A DNA stretch of 22,836 nt from positions 1-22,836 of the forward strand of contig JWZX01000815.1 in assembly GCA_001275005.1 (NCBI GenBank). The letters run 5' to 3'. How positions within the stretch are numbered: position 1 is the stretch's first letter; each line of letters starts with the position of its first letter. The notes beneath the pieces were generated by a model that worked only from the letters and a program-made list of their open reading frames with translations, was not told the DNA's origin and ran no database searches. A program made the translations under genes and the position numbers. Origin of the DNA: Chrysochromulina tobinii (lineage: Eukaryota; Haptophyta; Prymnesiales; Chrysochromulinaceae). This document shows positions 16,701 through 22,836 of this stretch, piece by piece.

Positions 16701-18360
16701 AACGAAGGGTACAAGCTCGGCGAGGAGACGCTCGATGACCTCTGATGACCTCTGATGACGTCTGATTGCCTCCTTCATCAGGTACAAGCTCGGCGAGGAG
16801 ACGCTCGATAAGATCGCTGAGGCATGCAATGCGGTGAGTCTCTCTGATGGCCTCTGATGGCCTCTGATGGCCTCTGATGACCTCTGATGGCCTCTGATGG
16901 CCTCTGATGACCTCTGACTGCACTCGAAAAGATCGCTGAGGCATGCAAAGCGGTGGGTCCTGTTTTCGATCGATTGGGTTCTCCTGTGGGTCCAGCATGC
17001 AAGCGCTCAACACGGCGCCCGTGCCCCCTCTCCCCACACAGGACATTCGTCAGATGCTCAATCTCCTCCAGATCTGGCGCCCGGCGGCCGGCGCGCCCGG
17101 CGCGGGCATGTCGGCGGGCGACGTGACGAAGAACATGCAGAGCGCCTTCAAGGATGTCGACGTCGGCCCTTTCGACGTCGCCGACAAGTTCTTCCGCGAG
17201 CCGAATGCGGACTTCGACCGACGGCTGCGCCACTATTTCGTGGATACCTCGATGACGCCACTGCTCGTGTACGAGAACTACCTGTCCGTCTCGCCGCCGC
17301 CGCCGCCCGGCCTGCCGCCCGCACAGCTGCAGGCCTGGCTGCTGCACCGCGCGACGCTCGCCTCGGATTTCATTGCATGCTCGGATGTGGTCGGTGCTCG
17401 CATTCTGAAAGAGCAGCAGTGGGGCCTCGCGCCGCTGCACGGCGCGCTCTCGTGCTTGGCGCCCGGCTACATGATGCAGGGCAACCTCGGCCGCCTCCAA
17501 TTCCCACAGTGGCTCGGAAGGAACTCGACCGGTAACTCGAAGCGCCAACGGACCCTTCGCGCGCTCGGCGCATGCAAGTTGTGCTCACCACGGCGCCGGA
17601 CGCCCTCCCCACAGGTACGAAGCGCCAACGGCTCCTTCGCGAGCTGACAGGCCACCTGTCCGCGCACGTCTCGGGCTCGAAGGAAGAGGTGGGCTGATGC
17701 CGTTGATTGCCGCTGATTGCCTTTGATTGCCTTTGATTGCACGTCTCGGGCTCGAAGGAAGAGGTGGGCTGAGTGCTTTTGCGGGCCACTGATTGCCTTT
17801 GATTGCCTCTGATGCACTCTGATGGCTGAGCGCTCTTGAGTGCCGCTGATTACCGTTGATTGCCATTGATTGCCATGGATTGATGTGCACTGCAGGTGCG
17901 CAATAGCTACGTGCCCGCACTGCGCCCGCGGCTGCTGCGCCCGCTCGCCGAGCGCGGTACCGACGGTGTGGAAGAGGTGCTCGAGTCTCTGGATGCGTAT
18001 GGGATCACCAAGGACGACTTCGACACGATCTTCGAGCTTGAGCTCTTGGTGGGGGGGGCGGCGAAGCCGGCGCTCGCGCAGATCCCCACAGCCGCCAAGT
18101 CCGCCTTGACGCGCAAGTATAACCAGTCGCACCAGCAGTTTGAGAAGAAGAAGGGGGGGGGCGGCGCTGGCGGCGCTGGCGGTCTGATGCGTTTCACCGA
18201 CGATGGCGTCGAGGATGAAGCGGTGGAGGATGAGGGCGGCGACGCCGAAGAGGGCGGCGAGGAGGGCGACGAGGACGAGGACGTGAAGCCGGTGGCCGCC
18301 AAAAAGGGCGCCGCCTCGGCGGCCTCTGCCAAAGGCAAAGGCAAGGCCAAGGCCAAGTGA
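13729..18360 (+). CDS. RFC1: Replication factor C subunit 1 (clamp loader large subunit)
   Basis: Twelve exons: 13729-14443, 14556-14629, 14956-15057, 15237-15626, 15892-16024, 16112-16278, 16357-16509, 16611-16708, 16782-16833, 17042-17531, 17615-17688, 17896-18360. Together 2913 nt, 970 aa, all junctions in phase. RFC1 is the large subunit of the nuclear complex that loads the PCNA sliding clamp on DNA. The N-terminus MDITKFF matches the MDIRKFF-type PCNA-interacting start of known RFC1. A BRCT domain spans about 226-310 (LTFVITG...LGGRVTGSVSSKTNYLL...VIDEDELFDIL). AAA+ motifs: WAEKYRP (about 408), Walker A GPPGVGKT (472-479), Walker B LALIMDE (535-541), sensor CNDR (571-574). The RFC1 C-terminal domain follows (GPFDVADKFF, WLGRNSTGTKRQR), then an acidic and Lys-rich tail. 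Intron 4 uses a GC donor; the other ten are GT-AG. Shorter than human RFC1 (about 1150 aa), mainly in linkers. Confidence 0.95.
14444..14555 (+). other. RFC1 intron 1, family A with 10-bp repeats
   Basis: Opens GTACGATTG, a weak copy of the next exon start (GCACGTTGG). It then has tandem CTGATGGCCT units, GGCATGCTGATTGCCTC, and ends CTCCTCCTCAG. Splices phase 1 inside VITG|TLDSLE. Confidence 0.85.
14630..14955 (+). repeat. RFC1 intron 2: decayed exon copies plus 45-bp tandem units
   Basis: The exon boundary region GGCTCG|GTGAGCAGC recurs as GGCTCGGTGGGCAGC (14713 from the GT) and GGCTCGGTCAGCAGC (14786 from the GT). The last copy extends through AAGACGAGCTACCTGC, CCGTGGCTGCGACGAG as in exon 3. 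It is followed by three 45-bp units (14821-14865, 14866-14910, 14911-14955), each made of an exon-like GACGAGCATGGC plus the family A ending. Spacers are ATTGCCTCTG and ATTGCCTAGG repeats. Confidence 0.9.
15058..15236 (+). repeat. RFC1 intron 3: 63-bp duplicated units ending in AG
   Basis: Units 15058-15120 and 15121-15183 are nearly identical. Each starts with GTGAGCGACGAGGAGGGCCTC or its G-T-T variant, a diverged copy of exon 4's start (GTGATCGATGAGGATGAGCTC, differences at several positions). Each ends in TTAG or TCAG. A 53-nt remnant (15184-15236) follows. Three acceptor-like AGs exist; only the last keeps the BRCT frame. Confidence 0.88.
15627..15891 (+). repeat. RFC1 intron 4: five 53-bp units, GC-AG
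   Basis: Exactly five 53-bp units start at 15627, 15680, 15733, 15786 and 15839. Each starts GCGA[A/G]GC and ends CTCATCAG. The unit start resembles exon 5's start (GTGAAGCGACTCGAAGCG), most clearly in unit 1 (GCGAGGCGACCCG). The intron donor is therefore GC. Every unit is itself bounded by GC...AG. Confidence 0.92.
16025..16111 (+). other. RFC1 intron 5, family B, inside Walker A
   Basis: 87 nt, with no in-frame stop. It carries GCATGCAAGTGCCC, CACCACGGCGCC twice in variant form, and ends CTCTTCCCCACAG. It splits the codon before PPGVGKT. Because its length is a multiple of three, retention would insert 29 residues next to the ATP-binding loop. Confidence 0.85.
16279..16356 (+). other. RFC1 intron 6: duplicated exon start
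   Basis: The intron's first 36 nt (16279-16314) match the first 36 nt of exon 7 (16357-16392) at 34 positions. It then runs TGATGACCTCTGATTGCC and ends CTCCCTCATCAG. It is 78 nt, divisible by three and without a stop, so retention stays in frame. Confidence 0.92.
16510..16610 (+). repeat. RFC1 intron 7: TGATGACCTC repeats
   Basis: Opens GTCAACACCCTCG, a partial copy of exon 8's start GTCAAATCTCTCG. It then holds about seven 10-bp TGATGACCTC units and ends CCTCATCAG. Confidence 0.85.
16709..16781 (+). other. RFC1 intron 8: perfect 28-bp exon-start copy
   Basis: The first 28 nt of the intron (16709-16736) are identical to the first 28 nt of exon 9 (16782-16809). The rest is TGATGACCTC-type repeats ending CTCCTTCATCAG. 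Zero differences suggest a very recent origin or conversion. Confidence 0.95.
16834..17041 (+). repeat. RFC1 intron 9: duplicated exon end, family A repeats plus family B ending
   Basis: The end of exon 9 with its donor (AAGATCGCTGAGGCATGCAA from 16810) is repeated from 16929 with few changes. Between the copies lie CTGATGGCCT/CTGATGACCT repeats. After the second copy the intron carries GCATGCAAGCGCTCAACACG and ends CTCCCCACACAG, so both families meet in one intron. Confidence 0.88.
17532..17614 (+). other. RFC1 intron 10, family B with exon-start copy
   Basis: Begins GTAACTCGAAGCGCCAACGG, matching exon 11's start GTACGAAGCGCCAACGG apart from a 3-nt insertion; the match runs on through CCTTCGCG. 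It then carries GCATGCAAG, CACCACGGCGCCG and ends CCCTCCCCACAG. Confidence 0.9.
17689..17895 (+). repeat. RFC1 intron 11: exact 34-bp copy of exon end and donor
   Basis: The 34 bp at 17664-17697 (end of exon 11 plus donor GTGGGCTGA) recur exactly at 17739-17772. The rest is TTGATTGCC-type repeats ending CTGCAG. Use of the second donor would put a TGA in frame, so the first is preferred. Confidence 0.9.
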
Positions 18361-19328
18361 GATGAGGCCTGCGTGACGTCGTCAGGCACGGGGGCATCAT
18401 TCGCGGCGTCGTCAGGCGCGGCGTCGTCAGGCGCGGCGTCGTCAGGCGCGGCGTCGTCAGGCACGGCGTCATCAGGCACGGCGTCGTCAGGCACGGCGTC
18501 GTCAGGCGCGGTTCGTCCGGCGCGGAGGCGCAGGCGCCGTGATGGGCGCGCGGGGCGTGGCTGTGAGGCGCCTCCGAGGACGACAAGAGGATTCCAATCT
18601 GCCTTCCCCACAAGGGGGGGCAGCATGCGGCGGCGGCGGCTGAGATGGTGGGGGGCTTTTGCCGATGGCGACGGCCGTGCGCTACAAGTACGGAGGGCGC
18701 TCTGGACAGGCGGGTGAGAGCCACGTGGCGGGCGAGAGCCACGTGGCGGGTGATCTGTGCACAGTCGAGTGGTGCGTCCGGCGGGCGTGGGGGCAGACAT
18801 CGAATATCTTCCTGTGTATCGTGACGTGTTGGTGTGGACGTCGGATGGTTGGGATGCTTGTTCGTTCTTCGAGCGCGCCGGTGGTTCGTCATGGTACCGT
18901 CCGGTCGTGGCTTCGCCGTCTCGTTGTGGAACACCAGGTACTAGGCAGGCTGGGCCGCCCGACCCGCCCGAGCGGCGTCGGCCGCACGCCAGCGGTACAG
19001 TGAGTCGAACCGCACAAACGTGTCCGGGGACGGGGTGTTATGAAGATGTCGCCCGGTCCGCCCGCAGCCGCGCATCCTCGCCTCGACCTCACCTCACCGC
19101 CACCCGCCGCAGCGTGCCGGCTGCCGCGGCGCCGCGTCGCATCGATGGCCGGGTCTCGTCTCTCGTGTCTCGAGACGACTAGACCGTCCATGTTCGGACT
19201 GATCAGAAAAGGATCGCAACAGAGAATAGAAAGATGTTTACGGGGCTTTAGCACGCTCAACGACCGCTCGACGATCCTCATCGCTCATGACGCACGAGAC
19301 GACACACGTATATTCTTAGTGAGTCGGT
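18361..19328. other. convergent intergenic region RFC1/RPL14
   Basis: Tail-to-tail spacer. After the 15-bp minisatellite (18403-18520) I see no recognisable protein or RNA gene. Open frames of 110-140 codons exist in several frames but look like GC-rich chance frames. A doubled 15-bp phrase GAGAGCCACGTGGCG lies at 18715-18744. Confidence 0.45.
18403..18520. repeat. 15-bp minisatellite, about 8 units
   Basis: GCGGCGTCGTCAGGC and variants with GCACGGCGTCATCAG repeat about eight times just after the RFC1 stop. The unit is a multiple of three, so it is open in all frames, but there is no other sign that it is translated. Confidence 0.85.
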
Positions 19329-20053
19329 CTACTTCGATTTGCGGATGGCCGAGCGCTTTGACTTGGCTACCTGGATCTGGAAGCGCTCGAAGTCGTTCGT
19401 CGACGCACGCATCGCGCGGACCTTGCGCTTCTTGCCCTGGCTCGTCTCCTCCCATTTGGCCATGATGCCATCCGATGTCCAGACCGCCTTCAGCTCCCTG
19501 CGCACACGCGCGACGGCGCACGGAAGCGCGTGAGTACCAGCGAGGTGCGATGCGTTGGTGCGTCGCTGCATCTGTCTGCGACCAAGCATCGACTTGAAGA
19601 TGCTGCTGATGCTGCTCCCGTTGCCTCCGCCTGCCGCTGTTGCCCCCGCCGAGGATACCGGTACTGCATGCTGCCGCCGCCGCCGCGGACGCTCGTCAGC
19701 AGCGCCGTGATCGCTGCCAACCTCTGAGTGCCCGCGCCTGGCGCTGCATGGGCATGGGCCCACGGCGATGGCGGCAGAAACAGCGCGCCGCCTCGAGACG
19801 GCGCGGCGTGCGTTCGAGCCCTGGCTGCTGCTCACTTCTCCGAGGCATTGAGCTTGCACTTGACCTTGAGGTCCGTCAGCTGCAGGCGGCCGATGTTGAT
19901 CGCGTGGCGGTGGACGCCAGTCACCGGCTCCGGGCCATCGACGAGCACGCGGTTGTTGTCAATCACGTTGACAACAGTGCAGAGCTTGTCCATGTCGGGA
20001 CCGAACGAGATGAGGCACACACGACCGATCTCCACGTGCCGCTTGAACGACAT
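19329..20053 (-). CDS. RPL14: 60S ribosomal protein eL14
   Basis: Two exons: 20053-19836 and 19497-19329 (stop TAG), joined in phase 2 to give 128 aa. The N-terminal SH3-like/KOW part reads FKRHVEIGRVCLISFGPD, then VVNVIDNNRVLVDGP and GRLQLTDLKVK, all typical of eL14. The second exon gives WTSDGIMAKWEETSQGKK and NDFERFQIQVAKSKR, matching the conserved helical tail. Length is near that of fungal and plant eL14 and lacks the animal Ala/Lys-rich extension. The intron (19835-19498, 338 nt) is the only long one in this gene. The ATG at 20053 is chosen because MSFKRHVEIG aligns with family starts; the ATG at 20071 would add six residues. A CAG at 20067-20069 (minus strand) may mark a 5' UTR intron acceptor. 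Confidence 0.93.
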
Positions 20054-20575
20054 GACTGCTGCTTCCTGCACGGGAGTCGGCCATACGGGTCGTCAGATCA
20101 GGCGGGCCGTCGGCCAGGCACTTAAGGACGCGCAGCCACAGCAAAGAGACGAGGAGCAGAAGAGGGCCTTGCCTGAGCACGTGGAAAGACGAAAAGTTCA
20201 ACACGGCGCTTCGTTCACATTCACATCCAACCTTTTACAAAAGTAAGGTCAAGTCAAGTCAAAGTCAGTTGTTTATGAAGTGACTTGACTTGACTACCAG
20301 CAGGAGACAGCAGCTCGCCCCTTGGAGCGCTCGCCAGCACGACAGGCGATTGGACATAGGCGCCTACACCGCGGGTGGCCCTGTCGTGCCCCGTCCCGCA
20401 ATTTCCGTCCCGCATCACCCAGGCGATTCGGCATGAATCTTGACAAATCACCATGAATCACCGACGCATCCGTCGGCACGACCTCGGGTCGCGATCCGTC
20501 AGCCACGCGACGCCCTCAAAGGGCGCGCTCCTCGCTCGCTCTCGCTCCCCACGCCCCAAAGCAACTCCACCACCA
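20054..20575. promoter_or_regulatory. divergent promoter region RPL14(-)/TPI(+)
   Basis: Contains a perfect 14-bp inverted repeat: GTCAAGTCAAGTCA (20248-20261) and TGACTTGACTTGAC (20281-20294). GTTTATGA (20271-20278) lies in the spacer and CGCAATTTCCGTCCCGC at 20397-20413. All have close counterparts in the BAG/Myb divergent promoter. The last 123 bp may be translated if TPI starts at 20453. Confidence 0.55.
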
Positions 20576-21643
20576 ATGGGCTGCGCGCAATCGCAGATGG
20601 CAGGCGCCGACAGCGGCATGAAGGTAGTCAACGTCGACAAGGTGAAGAGCGGCTCCAAGATGCTGCCCCGTGGCGGAGCAGGAAGTGCTCGTTACAAGCT
20701 TCGGCGGTGCAACTGCTGCTCGTTCTCGTACTTTGCGCTTTGCAAAACCTGCCCTCGGTGCAACGACGCGGCTCCTGTCGTCCGCAAGCCGATTGTCGGA
20801 GGCAACTGGAAGTGCAACCCGTCGAAGGTGTCTGAGCTCAAGGAGCTCGTGGCCAACATCGACGCCTGTGACACCTCTGGGTGCGACGTGTACGTTTGCC
20901 CGTCCACGTTGCACATCGGCATCGTGTACAAGAGCTTCAAGAACGGTGCGAAAGTGGCGCCCCAGAACTGCAACTACAAGGGATGTGGCGCTTACACGGG
21001 AGAAATGTCGGCCGATCAGATGGTCGACATGGGCCTGGAGTGGTGTCTGATCGGCCATTCGGAGCGGCGTGGAGAGTTTGGCCTCCCCACGCCGCCCGAG
21101 TCGAACTCGCTGCTGGCCATGAAGTGCAAGTACTTGCTCGAGAAGGGCATGAAAGTCATCTTCGCCATCGGCGAGCCCCTTCCGGTGCGCGAGAAGGGTC
21201 TGAAGGCTGTGATGGAGACGCTCATCCCGCAGCTCCTCGAGATCAAGGGCATGCTGGATCCTGCGCGTGTGGTGCTCGCGTACGAGCCCGTGTGGAGTAT
21301 CGGCACCGGCGTGACTGCCTCGCCCGCCCAGGCCCAGGAGACGCACCGAGCGATTCGGCAATGGATCGCAAAGGAAGTCTCGCCATCAGTGGCGGCCGAG
21401 ATCCGTATCCAGTACGGCGGCTCCGCGAACGCCAAGAATGCGCCCGACCTCTCCAAGTGCCCCGACGTCGACGGCTTCCTCGTGGGCGGAGCCTCCCTCA
21501 AGCCCGAGATCGCCGAGATCGTCGCCGCCGTCGCCAAGGAGAAGTGCTGGCGTGACTTGGGGAACGCGGACCTCTTTCCTGCGGCCGTGTACGAGAAGAG
21601 CGGCCTGAGGAAGACGGGAGCAGTCACGTGGGTAAAGGCCTGA
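20576..21643 (+). CDS. TPI: Triosephosphate isomerase with acylation-type N-terminus
   Basis: Intronless, 355 aa from the ATG at 20576. TPI interconverts dihydroxyacetone phosphate and glyceraldehyde 3-phosphate. Residues 69-320 form the TIM barrel with catalytic N77/K79 (GGNWKCN), H161 (IGHSERR), E237 (YEPVW), loop 6 (SIGTGVTA) and phosphate-binding GGS and GGAS. N-terminal to the barrel are about 68 extra residues. They begin MGCAQSQ, a strong N-myristoylation plus S-acylation signature, and include a cysteine cluster, C45-x-C-C-x7-C-x2-C-x2-C62, that could bind zinc. About 34 extra C-terminal residues (CWRDLGNADLF...) follow the normal TPI end. An in-frame ATG at 20453 would add 41 Arg/Ser-rich residues resembling a mitochondrial targeting peptide. 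The MGC start is preferred for its motif, but the upstream ATG has a better -3 base (A). Membrane or flagellar location is inference. Confidence 0.93.
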   Translation: MGCAQSQMAGADSGMKVVNVDKVKSGSKMLPRGGAGSARYKLRRCNCCSFSYFALCKTCPRCNDAAPVVRKPIVGGNWKCNPSKVSELKELVANIDACDTSGCDVYVCPSTLHIGIVYKSFKNGAKVAPQNCNYKGCGAYTGEMSADQMVDMGLEWCLIGHSERRGEFGLPTPPESNSLLAMKCKYLLEKGMKVIFAIGEPLPVREKGLKAVMETLIPQLLEIKGMLDPARVVLAYEPVWSIGTGVTASPAQAQETHRAIRQWIAKEVSPSVAAEIRIQYGGSANAKNAPDLSKCPDVDGFLVGGASLKPEIAEIVAAVAKEKCWRDLGNADLFPAAVYEKSGLRKTGAVTWVKA

Positions 21644-22516
21644 CGGAATGCTGACGAGTCGAGCTTGGCGATAGCAGAGACTGCGAGCTCGAGCCGTGAT
21701 GCCGCCGGTGCCGATGAGACACGTGGCGATGGGGGCGCCTCGTGCTCGCTGCTCTGATTGCATGCTGATGGCATGTTGATTGCATGCTGACGTCCTCACA
21801 TGGCGGAAGGCATGAGCATGAGGGAGAGGCGGCCGATGCGAGCCGCGCGACCGTCGACGCGAAAATCAAGCTGGTCAGATGGGGGGAAAGAAGGAGGAGA
21901 GGAGAGCAGCAGGTGCGAGAGATTGCGAGAGATTCACATGCTCATGTCTTCGCATGTGCAGCATGTCAAGATCGGTCATCATGCGTCATCGCGAGATGAA
22001 AATGTATTAACGAACGGAAAAGGTCGCACGCCCCGTGCGGGTGCGCAGGGGCGATCATATTTTAATCATATTTTTTATCATCCTCCCGTAGCCGTAGCCC
22101 GTACACACACGGACACGCCCGCAAAATCGAAAATGACAATGTCATGCGCGTGTACGCGGTCGGGGGCCGGCCGGCCAGTTGCGCCTCCTTTGCAGTAACT
22201 GTTCGGTTCTCGCGGGGGCCGCGGTACAGCGTAACTATAACGCCCGCCCTGCTGGCGAATATTGGCATGGCTCTCGGCTCCATCCGTCATATCAATCGAA
22301 CCTCGCCGGCGTGTCCGCACTGCCCCCCCACTGCCCGGCCTGAGCCTTGAGTGTATGCTCGAGCTGGGCACGCCATTCACAGCTGGAAAGTGTGCGGACC
22401 ACTGCAACTTGGCCGGTGACCGTACAAGTCCGAGGGGGTTGCGAAGGTAGCCGACAGCCGCGCTGCACTAGCCAGCTGCACGAGGTGCGGCTCGATCACT
22501 CAACCAGGCGAACGGG
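21644..22516. other. gene-poor interval downstream of TPI
   Basis: A degenerate family A stretch lies at 21752-21790 (GATTGCATGCTGATGGCATG, then TTGATTGCATGCTGACG). An AT-rich patch at 22055-22080 may hold a polyadenylation signal. Short open frames show no recognisable motifs. Confidence 0.45.
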
Positions 22517-22632
22517 GAGCGCCCGAGCGTCGTCCTGAGCGCCCGAGCGTCGTCCTGAGCGCCCGAGCGTCGTCCTGAGCGCACGAGCGTCGTCCTGAGC
22601 GCACGAGCGTCGTCCTGAGCGCACGAGCGTCG
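22517..22632. repeat. 20-bp minisatellite, about 5.8 units
   Basis: Unit GAGCGCCCGAGCGTCGTCCT repeats in head-to-tail order; the last units carry a C-to-A change (GAGCGCACGAG). The three first and three last units form two homogeneous blocks, as expected from stepwise duplication. Confidence 0.92.
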
Positions 22633-22647
22633 CTATGGCAACGGACG

Positions 22648-22777
22648 CTATCCCTCGACTTCCATGAGGCGCACATCTAGCGACTCGCCGTCTTCACTCA
22701 ATGCCCCTTCTTCAGGCACCCACCCCTTTGCCGCCGCCGCTGCCGCTTCTGCTTCTGCTTCTGCTGCTGCTGCTGCC

Positions 22778-22808
<31 letters not shown>

Positions 22809-22836
22809 ATGCTCCCGCGGCCGCCTCCGGCACCCC
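22648..22836 (-). CDS. possible C-terminal end of a minus-strand gene
   Basis: An open frame enters from the right edge and stops at 22648-22650. It encodes an Ala/Glu-rich run (mostly GCA/GCG/GCC) and then a more ordinary acidic end, KGWVPEEGALSEDGESLDV. The non-repetitive end and in-frame alanine run suggest coding sequence, but no domain is visible and the rest lies outside the window. Confidence 0.4.

Noticed and set aside
17907-18934. Minus-strand frames with PDDAV/PDDAA repeats
   Set aside because: Antisense of the RFC1 last exon and the 15-bp minisatellite; no conserved motif.
18940-19015. tRNA-like look around CAGTGAGTCGAACCGCAC
   Set aside because: No acceptor stem or cloverleaf pairing could be drawn at the right spacing.
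18757-19182. Possible 141-codon gene after RFC1
   Set aside because: No recognisable domain and composition typical of chance frames in GC-rich sequence.

Overview
This window looks like nuclear DNA of a GC-rich unicellular eukaryote, most likely a marine alga. A haptophyte-like lineage is my best guess, but it is inference and not shown by any marker gene. The evidence for a eukaryote is direct: spliced genes with GT-AG and GC-AG introns, a cytosolic ribosomal protein (eL14), RFC1 (the large clamp-loader subunit), BAG and UBA domain proteins, a ZnT5-like zinc transporter, Myb-type repeats and WD40 repeats. Genes are tightly packed and several pairs are divergent with short shared upstream regions. 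There is no sign of a virus, prophage, CRISPR array, tRNA or rRNA.

Layout, left to right: (1) 3' part of a UBA-domain protein (+, cut by the left edge). (2) UBL / Tudor-like / UBL / BAG co-chaperone (-). (3) A large two-Myb-repeat, zinc-finger protein (+), interrupted by an apparent one-base frameshift. (4) A 1.5 kb gene-poor stretch. (5) A WD40 protein built of near-identical exon-intron units (+). (6) An intronless ZnT5-like CDF zinc transporter (+). (7) A TPR protein (-), divergent from (8) RFC1 (+, 12 exons by my reconstruction, 970 aa). (9) eL14/RPL14 (-, 2 exons), divergent from (10) triosephosphate isomerase with an unusual N-terminus (+). (11) A gene-poor right end with a 20-bp minisatellite and the possible C-terminal end of another minus-strand gene.

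The most striking content is the intron system of RFC1. Most of its introns begin with a copy of the first 15-50 bases of the exon that follows them, or carry a second copy of the preceding exon end. They are filled with short tandem repeats and end in one of two recurring sequence families. Family A ends in GCCTCCCTCATCAG and usually carries GCATGCTGAT. Family B carries GCATGCAAG, then CACGGCGCC, and ends in CCCCACAG. The family A ending also occurs in the intron of the neighbouring TPR gene on the opposite strand, and one antisense copy lies in TPR coding sequence. This looks like intron birth or expansion by tandem duplication around AG|GT sites, with introner-like spread.

Regulatory candidates: a perfect 13-14 bp inverted repeat (CAAGTCAAGTCAA / TTGACTTGACTTG) flanking a GTTTATGA core lies in two separate divergent promoters (BAG/Myb and RPL14/TPI). 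E2F-like sites lie between TPR and RFC1, as expected for a replication gene.
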